Shown one piece after another: positions 43,655 through 52,280 of a stretch of 64,000 nt of DNA. The stretch covers positions 489,501 to 553,500 of the forward strand of contig NZ_CP067420.1 of NCBI RefSeq assembly GCF_016653635.2, in the 5' to 3' direction. The notes under the pieces were generated by a model. That model was given only the letters and a program-made list of their open reading frames with translations, was not told the DNA's origin and ran no database searches. Position 1 is the stretch's first letter. Every line of letters starts with the position of its first letter. The stretch comes from Skermanella sp. TT6. GTDB taxonomy: Bacteria > Pseudomonadota > Alphaproteobacteria > Azospirillales > Azospirillaceae. Made by a program: the position numbers and the translations under genes.

Positions 43655-44818
43655 ATGATCGCCACCATCGCCATGCCCAAGCTGATGCTGATCGGCGGCG
43701 GCGCCATCGGCCAGGTCGCCGACATGCTGGGCCGCCTGGGCATCCGGCGCCCGCTGGTCGTGACCGATCCCTTCATGCGCGACAGCGGGGCCATCGCCCG
43801 GCTGACCGATCCGCTGAAGGCGGCCGGCATCCCGTTCGAGGTGTTCGCCGACACGGTGCCCGATCCCACCACCGACGTGGTCGATGCCGGCGCCCGCATG
43901 CTTTCCGGCGGCGGGTTCGACGGGATGATCGCGCTTGGCGGCGGCTCGCCGATCGACACCGCCAAGGCCATGGGCGTCCTGGCCGCCAATCCCGGCCGCA
44001 TGCGCGACTACAAGGTGCCCAACCCGATCCCCAACGAGGGCGTGCCCCTGCTCGCCATCCCGACCACCGCCGGGACCGGGTCGGAGGTGACCAAGTTCAC
44101 CGTCATCACCGATACCGAGACGGACGAGAAGATGCTGATCGCCGGCAACGGCGTGATCCCCCAGGGCGCCATCGTCGATTACGAGCTGACGCTGACCTGT
44201 CCCTTCCGCCTGACCGCCGACACCGGCATCGACACGCTGACCCACGCGATCGAGGCTTATGTCAGCCGCAAGGCCAACCCGTTCTCCGACAGCATGGCTC
44301 TGGCCGCCATGGCCCGGGTCGCCAAGCACCTGCGCACCGCCTGCTTCGAGCCGGACAACCGCGAGGCGCGCGAGGGGATGATGCTGGCGGCCAACCAGGC
44401 CGGCATCGCCTTCAGCAACGCCTCGGTCGCCCTGGTCCATGGGATGAGCCGCCCGATCGGCGCCCATTTCCATGTGCCGCACGGCCTGTCCAACGCCATG
44501 CTGCTGCCGGCGGTCACCGCCTTCTCCCTCCCCACGGCGACGGCCCGCTACGCCGACTGCGCCCGCGCCATGGGGGCCTGCGCGCCGGATGCCGACGACG
44601 AGCAGGCCGGCATCGCCCTACTGGGCGCCCTGATCTCCCTCAATGCCGACCTCAAGGTTCCGACCCCACAGGCCTACGGCATCGACGAGAGCCGGTTCAT
44701 GTCGATCCTGCCCCTGATGGCGGAGCAGGCGCTGGGGTCCGGCTCGCCGGCCAACAACCCGCGCGTGCCGACTGCGGAGGAGATCGTCAGCCTCTACCGC
44801 GACGTCTATGCTACCTGA
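43655..44818 (+). CDS. Iron-containing alcohol dehydrogenase
   Basis: 387 aa, group III metal-dependent alcohol dehydrogenase. GGGSPIDTAKAMG (~93-105) binds NAD(P); TTAGTGSEVT, the metal-site DTLTHAIEAYVS and HVPHGLSNAMLLP (Asp/His ligands) are present. Typical substrates are short alcohols, lactaldehyde, 4-hydroxybutyrate or similar. GGGAGGA precedes the ATG; the longer frame begins inside the IS end and is rejected. A cupin gene follows 13 bp later, suggesting an operon. Confidence 0.92.
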   Translation: MIATIAMPKLMLIGGGAIGQVADMLGRLGIRRPLVVTDPFMRDSGAIARLTDPLKAAGIPFEVFADTVPDPTTDVVDAGARMLSGGGFDGMIALGGGSPIDTAKAMGVLAANPGRMRDYKVPNPIPNEGVPLLAIPTTAGTGSEVTKFTVITDTETDEKMLIAGNGVIPQGAIVDYELTLTCPFRLTADTGIDTLTHAIEAYVSRKANPFSDSMALAAMARVAKHLRTACFEPDNREAREGMMLAANQAGIAFSNASVALVHGMSRPIGAHFHVPHGLSNAMLLPAVTAFSLPTATARYADCARAMGACAPDADDEQAGIALLGALISLNADLKVPTPQAYGIDESRFMSILPLMAEQALGSGSPANNPRVPTAEEIVSLYRDVYAT

Positions 44819-44831
44819 ACGGGAGCGAACC

Positions 44832-45296
44832 ATGGGTGATCCGGAAAAGACCGACTGGCGGGAGCACGGCGTCCGCGTCGTGCGCGGCGACCAGCTCGAC
44901 GCCAACACGCCTCAGACCCCCGGCATGAACCGGGCGGCCGCGATCAACCACGCCCGCGTCGGGGCGCAGAAGCTGTGGGCCGGGACGGTCACGATCCATC
45001 CCGACGCCAAGACCGGCGCCCACCACCATGGCGAGCTGGAAAGCGTCATCTACGTGGTGCGCGGGCGCGCCCGCATGCGCTGGGGCGAGGCGCTGGAATA
45101 CACGGCGGAGGCCGGGCCGGGCGACTTCATCTATGTCCCGCCCTTCGTCCCCCACCAGGAGATCAACGCCAGCGCCGACGAACCCCTGGAATGCGTCCTG
45201 GTCCGCAGCGACCAGGAGGCCGTCGTCGTCAACCTGGACATTCCCATGGTGGAGCAGCCCGAAACCGTCGCCTGGGTCGATCCGATCCACAAGTGA
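44832..45296 (+). CDS. Cupin-domain protein
   Basis: 154 aa. Single cupin barrel with metal ligands in TGAHHHGELESVIYVVRGRAR and a second motif in GDFIYVPPFVPHQEIN. Small cupins of this form act as isomerases, dioxygenases or sugar binders; the substrate is unknown. GGAGCG ribosome-binding site, same operon as the alcohol dehydrogenase. Confidence 0.85.
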   Translation: MGDPEKTDWREHGVRVVRGDQLDANTPQTPGMNRAAAINHARVGAQKLWAGTVTIHPDAKTGAHHHGELESVIYVVRGRARMRWGEALEYTAEAGPGDFIYVPPFVPHQEINASADEPLECVLVRSDQEAVVVNLDIPMVEQPETVAWVDPIHK

Positions 45297-45344
45297 CGGC
45301 AGGCCGGGACGACAGTCCTATCAATGGCCGGTGCGGAGGAGTTT

Positions 45345-45377
45345 GTTCTTGTCATGTTCTGGCGAAGAACATAAAAT
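45345..45377 (+). promoter_or_regulatory. LexA (SOS) box overlapping a sigma-70 promoter
   Basis: GTTC-N7-GTTC (45345-45348, 45356-45359) is the alphaproteobacterial LexA box. A -35 TTGTCA (45349-45354) and -10 TAAAAT (45372-45377) with 17-nt spacing overlap it, so LexA would block the -35. The promoter fires toward the terminase-like gene. Seen directly; LexA binding is inferred. Confidence 0.75.
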
Positions 45378-45414
45378 ACAAGGCATGCCTCCTCCAGCGC
45401 CGAAGGCCAGCGCC

Positions 45415-46152
45415 ATGCCGACGACCATTCACGCCACTGCCAACTCCGCCGCCCTCTCCGCCGCCCTCTCCGCCGCCCCGGTCCCGGTCATCACCCTGAC
45501 GCCGCGGCAGGAGGCGTTCTGCCAAGCCATGGTCGCCAATGTCGGCGGGGCGGAAGCCGCGCGTCGCGCCGGCTACTCCCCCAAGGGCGCCAAGCAGCGC
45601 AGCGCCTACCTGATGTCCCAGCCGGAGATCCGCATCCGGATCGACCAGCTCCGGGCGTCCCGCAGTTCCGGTATCCAGGCCGACCTGGAGGAAGCCGCCG
45701 AAACGGTCAAGGCCATCATCTCCGAGGCGATGGAGAAGAAGTCCCTGTCCCTGGCCTTCCGCGCGGTCGAGCTTCGCCTCAAGCTGCGCGGCGTCATCCA
45801 GGACAGGCGCATCCCTCACCACTTCATAGCCCAGGCGCCCCATCCCGACGCCGACCTGGAACGGCTCGATTTCGACCCGGCCGAGGACGACGACCACCGC
45901 CGCGATGGCCGCCGCGACCTCCCCGAAGCCGTCGCGCCCGCCTTGCCCCCGTCCTCCGCGCCGAAGCCGGGGATGAAGCCGAAGCTAGTGACCCGACATA
46001 GTGACCCTCGCGCCGGACAGGGCCGCCGTTTCGGCGACACCCTGGCCGCCGCCACCTCTCACGCGGCCCTCATGCCGGTCTCCCTGCTTCTGCAACCGAA
46101 GAGCGCTTTTCCGGCGGAGCGTCCTTCTTCTGATCGTCATGACCGGGCTTGA
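45415..46152 (+). CDS. Phage terminase small subunit-like protein, predicted SOS-regulated
   Basis: About 245 aa. Residues ~27-80 (LTPRQEAFCQAMVANVGGAEAARRAGYSPKGAK..YLMSQPEIRIRID) match the DNA-binding domain of phage terminase small subunits. The next ~80 residues are helical; the C-terminus is Pro/Asp-rich and probably disordered. No other phage gene is nearby. ATG 45385 is an alternative but would be nearly leaderless given the mapped promoter; ATG 45415 has GAAGG upstream. The last codons (DRHDRA stop) lie inside a palindromic repeat, so the 3' end appears to have been extended by it. A LexA box controls the promoter. Confidence 0.75.
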   Translation: MPTTIHATANSAALSAALSAAPVPVITLTPRQEAFCQAMVANVGGAEAARRAGYSPKGAKQRSAYLMSQPEIRIRIDQLRASRSSGIQADLEEAAETVKAIISEAMEKKSLSLAFRAVELRLKLRGVIQDRRIPHHFIAQAPHPDADLERLDFDPAEDDDHRRDGRRDLPEAVAPALPPSSAPKPGMKPKLVTRHSDPRAGQGRRFGDTLAAATSHAALMPVSLLLQPKSAFPAERPSSDRHDRA

Positions 46153-46467
46153 CCCGGTCATCGCTTGCAGACTCCGAACGCGCTGCCGTGCAGGGAGATA
46201 GCCGGATCAAGTCCACAGCTGTCCGGCACGGCGATTGCTCATCAACCCCAAGCTGATGCTCAGGAAACTTCATCTTCCCATTATCGTCATGCCCGGACTT
46301 GATCCGGGCATCTCCAGCCACGGAGCCCCGGTGAGACCTGTGAGACGATGGCCGGATCAAGTCCGGCCATGACGAAAAAGGGGTAGCTCCGCCTTGAGTT
46401 CAGGCTTGTGAGCAGTACGCAACAAACGTGCCAGACAGCCGTGGATCAAGTCCGGCTATGACGAAAA
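46136..46467. repeat. Cluster of CGGACTTGATCCGG palindromic repeats
   Basis: Three tandem members: 46136-46213 (its first arm encodes the end of the preceding CDS), 46285-46374 (complete, CGTCATGCCCGGACTTGATCC to its mirror ending CCATGACG), and a half copy at 46443-46467. Further, a ~30-bp imperfect direct repeat (AGCAGTACGCAA..GACAGCC) occurs at about 46411-46440 and 46500-46530. Same family as 24127-24214. This fills the 382-bp gap before manC; no gene is present in it. Confidence 0.82.
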
Positions 46468-46534
46468 GGGGGCGTCAATGCCCTTGGCTGCGCCTTTAAA
46501 GCAGTACGCAATCACCGTGCCGGACAGCCATAGG

Positions 46535-47971
46535 TCAGGCCCGGCCGTAAGTGTCGGTCAGGCGGACGATGTCGTCCTCGCCCAGGTACGACCCCGACTG
46601 CACCTCGATCAGGTTCAGCGTCACCTTGCCCGGATTCTCCAGCCGGTGGACGGCGCCCAGCGGGATGTAGATCGACTCGTTCTCGCGCAGCAGCACCTGC
46701 TCGGCGTCGCGGGTGACCAGCGCGGTGCCGTTGACCACGACCCAGTGCTCCGCCCGGTGATAATGCTTCTGCAGCGACAGCGTCGCGCCGGGCTTGACCG
46801 TCAGGCGCTTGACCTGGAAGCGCTCGCCCTCGTGCAGGCACTGGTAGAAGCCCCAGGGGCGGTGGACCCGGCTGTGGATCTTCGCCTCCGGCCGGCCTTC
46901 CTTCTTCAGCCGCTCGACCACCTTCTTGATGTCCTGCACCTTGTCGCGGCTGGCGACCAGGATGGCGTCGTCGGTCGCGACCACCACCACGTCGTCGAGC
47001 CCGACCACGGCGGTCAGCACGCCCTCGGACCGGACATAGCAGTTGCGCGCGTCCTCGGTCATCACGTCGCCGACGAACACGTTGCCGTCCTCGTCCTTGG
47101 CGCCGATGTCCCACAGCGCCGACCAGGCGCCCACGTCGGTCCAGCCGATCGTGGCGGGCACCACCACGGCGGCGTCGGTCCGCTCCATCACGGCATAGTC
47201 GATGGAGATGCTCGGGGCCTTGCCGAAGGCTTCCGGGTCCAGGCGGAAGAAGTCCAGGTCGCGCGAGCCCTTGGCGATCGCCTCGCGGCAGGCGGCGACG
47301 ATGGCGGGCTCGAACTTCTCCAGCTCGGCCAGCAGCTTGGCTGCGGAGAACAGGAACATGCCGCCGTTCCAGAAATGGCCGCCGGCCGCCAGCATGTCGG
47401 CCGCCTTGCCGATGCCCGGCTTCTCCACGAAGGCATCGACCTGGAACACGCCCGCGTGGCCGGTCAGCTCCGCGCCCTGGCGGATATAGCCGTAGCCGGT
47501 CTCCGGCGCGGTCGGCGTGATGCCGAAGGTGACCAGGTTGCCCGCGGCGGCGGCGCTTGCGGCGGTGGCCACGGCGGCGTGGAACGCCTCCGTGTCGCGG
47601 ATCACGTGGTCGGCCGGCAGCAGCAGAAGCAGCCCGTCGGGGTCCTGCTCGGCGATGAGCAGCGCCGCCACGGCCGCCGCGGGGGCGGTGTTGCGGCCGG
47701 TCGGCTCCAGCGCGATGGCCGACGGCGTGACGGCGATCTGGCGGAGCTGTTCCGCGATCACGAACCGGTGCTCGTCGTTGCAGATCACCAGCGGCGGCGC
47801 GAAACCCTCGCCCGCGACGCGGCCCACGGTGTCCTGGAGCATGGTCCGCTCGCCGACCAGCGGCAGCAGTTGCTTCGGATAGCTTTCGCGGGAGATCGGC
47901 CAGAGGCGCGATCCGGAGCCGCCGGAAAGCAGAACGGGATGGATGGTCGGGGCACTGTTGATGGGGGGCAT
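46535..47971 (-). CDS. manC: Mannose-1-phosphate guanylyltransferase / mannose-6-phosphate isomerase
   Basis: 478 aa bifunctional ManC/AlgA type. N-terminal nucleotidyltransferase: SGGSGSRLWPISRESYPKQ (pyrophosphorylase signature, ~14-32), FVEKP, and DVGAWSALWD. C-terminal cupin isomerase: HRPWGFYQCLHEGERFQVKR, then HYHRAEHWVVV (~401-411). Makes GDP-mannose for surface polysaccharides. Start at 47971 chosen; the longer frame adds a Cys/Thr-rich leader. Close to two family-9 glycosyltransferases, fitting glycan synthesis. Confidence 0.94.
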   Translation of the reverse strand: MPPINSAPTIHPVLLSGGSGSRLWPISRESYPKQLLPLVGERTMLQDTVGRVAGEGFAPPLVICNDEHRFVIAEQLRQIAVTPSAIALEPTGRNTAPAAAVAALLIAEQDPDGLLLLLPADHVIRDTEAFHAAVATAASAAAAGNLVTFGITPTAPETGYGYIRQGAELTGHAGVFQVDAFVEKPGIGKAADMLAAGGHFWNGGMFLFSAAKLLAELEKFEPAIVAACREAIAKGSRDLDFFRLDPEAFGKAPSISIDYAVMERTDAAVVVPATIGWTDVGAWSALWDIGAKDEDGNVFVGDVMTEDARNCYVRSEGVLTAVVGLDDVVVVATDDAILVASRDKVQDIKKVVERLKKEGRPEAKIHSRVHRPWGFYQCLHEGERFQVKRLTVKPGATLSLQKHYHRAEHWVVVNGTALVTRDAEQVLLRENESIYIPLGAVHRLENPGKVTLNLIEVQSGSYLGEDDIVRLTDTYGRA

Positions 47972-48041
47972 GATCTCAGCTTGTCCGTGTCCGTTTTGAC
48001 ACCGTGTCTGCGTGACACAATGCAGCATACGCCGGAGGATT

Positions 48042-49079
48042 TCAGGAGTTTTTGGAATAGGAAGCCTGATCGATCGGGTTTATCGCAAGACGGTCCAGCC
48101 TTTCGATAACGGCTTGCGCCGGAATAGCGGTCATGTCGCTTCCCCCGAACTCTTGCGCCGTCATCGCACCGCCCGAGGTCACCTTCGGCTGGAACTTGGC
48201 CGCCGGCGTCGGTCCGAACAGGGTAACCAAAGGTATGTCGGCGGCGCCGAACATGTGGCTGACCCCGCTGTCGTTGGCGACCGCGGCGGCGAAGCGGCGC
48301 GCCAGCGCGATGGTGCGCAGCGGCGTGAACTCGTCGCCCCAGATCTCCCGGTCCTGCTCGGGGAACAGCGCCGCCGGGACCGCTTCCTTCAGCCCGGGCA
48401 GCCACTCCAGCTCGTCGGGTCCCAGGATGAAGACGGGCACCCGGCCCCGTTCCACCTGCGCCCGGGCGACCGCGACGAAGCGGTCCAGCGGCCAGCACTT
48501 GACCCGCTTGCCGGCGCCGGGCGCCAGGCCGACATAGCACGGGCCGGGCGGAAGCGCCGCCCCGGCCTTCGCCACCAGCGGTTCGGGCAGGCGCAGGCCG
48601 ACCTCCGGCTTCGGCACGGAGCCGGCGGCCAGCCTCAGCAGGTCGGCCAGCCGGTCCACCATGTGCGGCGGGCGGATCTGGCTGGGCGGCGGCTTGGCGT
48701 CCGACAGCCGGAAGCCCAGGGCGCCGGACACGAACAGGTCGTGCGGCATCCGCCGGATCGCCAGGGTGCGCCACAGCGTCGTCTGGGTGTCGATGATCAC
48801 GCCGTACCGCTCGCGGAAGGGCAGGGGCTTCAGCAGGCCGGACCAGCTGTCGCCGATCCCGCTGTCCTGGCGGAACTCGTCGATCAGCCCGTCCATCAGC
48901 GACTGGAGCCGGCCGGCATAGACCGTCTTGCGCGTCGTGATCCAGGTGATCCGCGCCGAGGGGTAGGCCGCGCGCACCATCCGCACGAAGGGCAGCTTGT
49001 ACAGCCCGTCGCCGATGATCTCCTCATAGCTGAAGACGGCGACGCTGTCGGGGGGCGGCCGGTCCGGCCGTCGGGGCAT
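48042..49079 (-). CDS. Glycosyltransferase family 9 (heptosyltransferase-like)
   Basis: 345 aa, GT-B fold. N-terminal SYEEIIGDGLYKLPFVRMVR replaces the usual GDxLL motif; the C-terminal half has GLAPGAGKRVKCWPLDRFVAVA and NDSGVSHMFGAADIPLVTLFGPT, the ADP-sugar site of heptosyltransferases. Its action on LPS core or another surface glycan is inferred. Ends 70 bp upstream of manC, same strand. The start is uncertain by a few codons. Confidence 0.88.
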   Translation of the reverse strand: MPRRPDRPPPDSVAVFSYEEIIGDGLYKLPFVRMVRAAYPSARITWITTRKTVYAGRLQSLMDGLIDEFRQDSGIGDSWSGLLKPLPFRERYGVIIDTQTTLWRTLAIRRMPHDLFVSGALGFRLSDAKPPPSQIRPPHMVDRLADLLRLAAGSVPKPEVGLRLPEPLVAKAGAALPPGPCYVGLAPGAGKRVKCWPLDRFVAVARAQVERGRVPVFILGPDELEWLPGLKEAVPAALFPEQDREIWGDEFTPLRTIALARRFAAAVANDSGVSHMFGAADIPLVTLFGPTPAAKFQPKVTSGGAMTAQEFGGSDMTAIPAQAVIERLDRLAINPIDQASYSKNS

Positions 49080-49111
49080 GGTCTTGACCAAGGCTCGATC
49101 CCGCCCGGCGC

Positions 49112-49498
49112 TCAGTACGCGGCGTAGGATTTCTCTTCCAGGATCGGGCTGTCCAGCAGCTCGTTGATCCGGCGCTTGACCGCCGCCCGCCGGTCGTTGG
49201 TGTGGTAGACGGCGCGGGCCAGCTCGATGAAGGCGGCGCCGAAGTCGCGCGCCCGCTCCAGGTCGCGGATGTCGTCCTCGATCTTCCACAGGCTCTCGTT
49301 GATCGCCTTCAGCTCGGCGGTCAGGGCCGTCAGGTCCGCGCTCGCCGGCACCTGCTCCGCCAGCACGCGCGACAGCACGTCGTACTCGTGCTCGACGTTG
49401 CGCAGCTTGGCGGGGTCGCCGATGTTGGCCTTCTTGATCTCCAGGATCGTCAGCTTGTCGATCAGCTCGCCGGGAGCCACTTCAATCAGGATAGCCAT
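49112..49498 (-). CDS. DUF6165-family protein
   Basis: 128 aa, almost entirely helical, with the family start MAILIEVAPGELIDKLTILEIKKANI and a C-terminal RRAAVKRRINELLDS. DUF6165 genes typically sit between surface-glycan glycosyltransferases, as here between two family-9 enzymes, but no biochemical role is known. The Met at 49498 is chosen; an earlier Met would be in low-complexity sequence. Confidence 0.85.
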   Translation of the reverse strand: MAILIEVAPGELIDKLTILEIKKANIGDPAKLRNVEHEYDVLSRVLAEQVPASADLTALTAELKAINESLWKIEDDIRDLERARDFGAAFIELARAVYHTNDRRAAVKRRINELLDSPILEEKSYAAY

Positions 49499-49502
49499 CG
49501 CG

Positions 49503-50549
49503 TTAGTCCTGGGTTGCCGCTGGGGAGTTGCCACTATCGTTCCGCCCGCTTCCTAGCACAACGGGAGCCCGCCCGCCACTCGGGCACGGGTGCCCGGCCC
49601 GGACCGCGTCCCACAGCCGGCGCACCGTCGCCTCGACCGCGTCCACCGTCAGGCCGCCCATCAGCGACACGCCCGCGCGCATCGCCTCCGGGATCCGCGC
49701 CGACAGGGTCTCGAACGGCTCGGGCGCCTGGGCATAGTCCGCATGCGGTCCCCAGGGGCGGTAGTGATGGGCCGGGGTCGGGCCGAACAGCCCCACGGTC
49801 GGCACGCCGGCCGCCGCCGACAGGTGCATCTGGCCGCCGTCATTGCCCACATACAGCGCGCAGCGCTGCAGGCAGGCCGCCGCGACCAGCAGCGGCGTGT
49901 TGCTCATCAGGTCGATCCGGCGGTCCGGCTCGACCGCGGCCAGCACCGGCTCCGCCTGGGCGCGCTCCGCGGGGGAGCCGATCACCGCGACCCTGCCGCC
50001 GGGCAGGATGCCGTCGGGGCCGGTCAGGCGCCGCGCCAGCTCCGCGAACCGCTCCGACGGCCAGCGCTTGTGCTCGTGGGTGGAGCCCGGACCCAGCGCC
50101 AGCACCGGCGGGCCGTCGGGCACCAGCCCGGCTGCGGCGGCGTGGTCGGCACCGCCGATCCACAGCCGGGGATCGGGCGGCGGGTCCAGGTCCAGGACGC
50201 GGCCGATCTCCTCGACCCGATGGAGCCGCATTCCCTTCGCCCGGCCGACCCGGCGCACCTCGCGCGCCGCCAGCACCCGCGACACGGCGGAGTTCCGCAG
50301 GTCGACCACCAGGTCCCAGCGGGTGCCGACCGTGGTCAGCCACAGGTCCAGCCAGTGGCGGTGGTGCTTGCGCTTCTCCATCACGATGACGCGCTCGATG
50401 CACGGCGTCTCGGCGAGCAGCGGCGCCACGATGCGCCCGCACACGACGGTGATCCGGGATCCGGGGTGGCGCTCGATCAGGTGTGCCAGCAATCCGCTGG
50501 ACAGGATGAAGTCGCCGATGCGGCTGTTGCCGATGAACAGAATGCGCAA
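49503..50549 (-). CDS. Glycosyltransferase family 9 (heptosyltransferase-like)
   Basis: 348 aa, starting TTG-CGC-ATT (LRILFIGNSRIGDFILSSGLL, the GT9 N-terminus with GDxxLS). The C-terminal half has LALGPGSTHEHKRWPSERFAELA and VGNDGGQMHLSAAAGVPTVGLFGPT. The TTG at 50549 is preferred because it starts exactly at the conserved strand and has GGGGGC upstream; the frame extends 16 codons further. Four bases separate its stop from the DUF6165 start. Confidence 0.88.
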   Translation of the reverse strand: MRILFIGNSRIGDFILSSGLLAHLIERHPGSRITVVCGRIVAPLLAETPCIERVIVMEKRKHHRHWLDLWLTTVGTRWDLVVDLRNSAVSRVLAAREVRRVGRAKGMRLHRVEEIGRVLDLDPPPDPRLWIGGADHAAAAGLVPDGPPVLALGPGSTHEHKRWPSERFAELARRLTGPDGILPGGRVAVIGSPAERAQAEPVLAAVEPDRRIDLMSNTPLLVAAACLQRCALYVGNDGGQMHLSAAAGVPTVGLFGPTPAHHYRPWGPHADYAQAPEPFETLSARIPEAMRAGVSLMGGLTVDAVEATVRRLWDAVRAGHPCPSGGRAPVVLGSGRNDSGNSPAATQD

Positions 50550-50671
50550 GACATGCCCCCGAAGTCCCCGTGCCGCGCCAAGAAGCCACCTTGCCAAAGG
50601 CGCCGCACGTCAATACGTGATGATTTCGGATCGCGATAGTCCCTTCCCTCGACCGCCGGTGGAGCCGAGCC

Positions 50672-51568
50672 ATGAATCCTTCCTACGTCACCCTGGCCCC
50701 GCGCGGCATCCTGGCGATCGACGGTGCCGACCGCACCGCCTTCCTCCAGGGGCTGGTGACCAACGACGTCACCCCCGTAGGCCCGTCGCGCGCCGTCTAT
50801 TCCGCCCTGCTGACGCCGCAGGGCAAGTTCCTGCACGACTTCTTCATCGCCGCCCTCGGGGACAGGCTGCTGCTGGACTGCGAGGCGGAGCGGCTGGCCG
50901 ACCTCCAGCGCCGGCTGAAGCTGTACAAGCTGCGCTCCAAGGTCGCGCTGGAGGACGGGAGCGCCCGCTTCTCCGTCACCGCCCTGTTCGGCGACGGCGT
51001 CCTGGAAGCCCTCGGCCTGCCGGCGGAGCCGGGGGCTGCGGCGGCGCTCGGCGACGGCATCGCCTTCACCGATCCGCGCCTGCCCGCGCTCGGCGCCCGC
51101 GCCATCCTGCCCCGGGGGACCGAGGCCGCCGTGCTGGAGGCCAAGGGGTTCCGGCCGGCGGCGCCCGACGCCTACGAGCGGCTCCGGCTGGAATTCGGGG
51201 TTCCCGACGGCAGCCGCGACATGCTCGTGGACAAGGCGATCCTGCTGGAGAACGGCCTCGACGAGCTCAACGCGATCTCCTGGCGGAAGGGCTGCTACAT
51301 GGGGCAGGAGCTCACCGCCCGGACCCGCTACCGCGGGCTGGTCCGCAAGCGCCTGATGCCGGTCGCCGTCGAAGGCCCCCTGCCGGAGCCCGGCGCCCTC
51401 GTCATGCTGGGCGACAAGGAAGCGGGGGAGATGCGGACCGGCGCCGGCGACCGCGCCCTGGCCCTGCTCCGGCTGGAGGAGGTCGAGCGCGCCCGGGCGG
51501 AGGGCCTGCCCCTGCTGGCCGGCGAAACCCGCATCGTCCCGGGCCGGCCGGACTGGGCGGCCTACTGA
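50672..51568 (+). CDS. ygfZ: YgfZ/GcvT-like folate-binding Fe-S assembly factor
   Basis: 298 aa. Three-domain GcvT-like fold, with VTNDVTP near residue 30, and the diagnostic K-G-C-Y-x-G-Q-E motif (WRKGCYMGQELTARTRYRG, ~208-226). YgfZ uses tetrahydrofolate and supports assembly or repair of certain Fe-S enzymes such as MiaB. Monocistronic, divergent from the glycosyltransferase cluster. Confidence 0.93.
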   Translation: MNPSYVTLAPRGILAIDGADRTAFLQGLVTNDVTPVGPSRAVYSALLTPQGKFLHDFFIAALGDRLLLDCEAERLADLQRRLKLYKLRSKVALEDGSARFSVTALFGDGVLEALGLPAEPGAAAALGDGIAFTDPRLPALGARAILPRGTEAAVLEAKGFRPAAPDAYERLRLEFGVPDGSRDMLVDKAILLENGLDELNAISWRKGCYMGQELTARTRYRGLVRKRLMPVAVEGPLPEPGALVMLGDKEAGEMRTGAGDRALALLRLEEVERARAEGLPLLAGETRIVPGRPDWAAY

Positions 51569-51672
51569 GGCGCCGCAACGGAATTTCGTAACGACTGTGG
51601 AATTGTTGCCCACGCGGCATGTTGAAAGGGGGTGAAGAAACGAACTGTTCAACAGACCAGAGGAGTTCTTCG

Positions 51673-52185
51673 ATGCGCAAGGAACTGATCGGCGCCGCTT
51701 CGGCCATTGCCCTGATGACGGGCGCCGCCTTCGCTCAGGGCACTTCGACCCCTGATCCGTCCGCCACGCCCGCAGTCCCGCCCGCCGCCGCGGACGGCAT
51801 GCCGGCCGCCGGCGCGGTCAGCGCCGAGGAGATGATCGGCGAGGATGTCATGGGCAGCGACGGGGAGAAGATCGGCTCCGTCGAGGATGTGATCATCGAT
51901 CCCGCGTCGGGCGAAGCCACGCAGCTGGTGATTTCCAGCGGCGGCTTCCTCGGCATCGGCGAGAAGCGGATCTCGGTCGATTTCTCCCAGGTGCAGGTCC
52001 AGACCGAGGATGACGGCGAACCGGAAAGCCTGACCCTCTCGAACATGACCCAGGCCGACGTCGAGGCGATGCCGGAATTCCAGTACAGCGACACCATGAC
52101 CACCCTGAACCGCAGCGGCGGCGGCAGTGGCGGCATGAGCGGCAGCACCGGTACCACTCCGGGCGCCGCCGGCAACTCGCAGTAG
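51673..52185 (+). CDS. Exported PRC-barrel domain protein
   Basis: 170 aa. Signal peptide (LIGAASAIALMTGAAFA, cut ~22), a Pro/Ala-rich spacer, then a PRC-barrel (EDVMGSDGEKIGSVEDVIIDPASGEATQLVIS, continuing through GEKRISVDFSQV). The Gly/Ser/Thr-rich tail is low-complexity. PRC-barrels bind RNA or protein partners; the periplasmic ones are of unknown role. AGGAG lies 12 nt before the ATG. Confidence 0.88.
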   Translation: MRKELIGAASAIALMTGAAFAQGTSTPDPSATPAVPPAAADGMPAAGAVSAEEMIGEDVMGSDGEKIGSVEDVIIDPASGEATQLVISSGGFLGIGEKRISVDFSQVQVQTEDDGEPESLTLSNMTQADVEAMPEFQYSDTMTTLNRSGGGSGGMSGSTGTTPGAAGNSQ

Positions 52186-52246
52186 ATTTTAGCGTAAGCA
52201 GAACCGGGGACGCGCGGGGGACCGACAACCTTGCGTTACCTGGGAG

Positions 52247-52273
52247 GACCCTCGGAGCACCGCTCCGGGGGTC
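52247..52273. terminator. Bidirectional stem-loop between convergent genes
   Basis: A 12-bp stem with one mismatch (GACCCTCGGAGC with GCTCCGGGGGTC) and a 3-nt loop lies between the PRC-barrel and MeaB genes. No strong T-run on either side, so it is at most a weak intrinsic terminator. Confidence 0.5.
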
Positions 52274-52280
52274 TCTCAGT

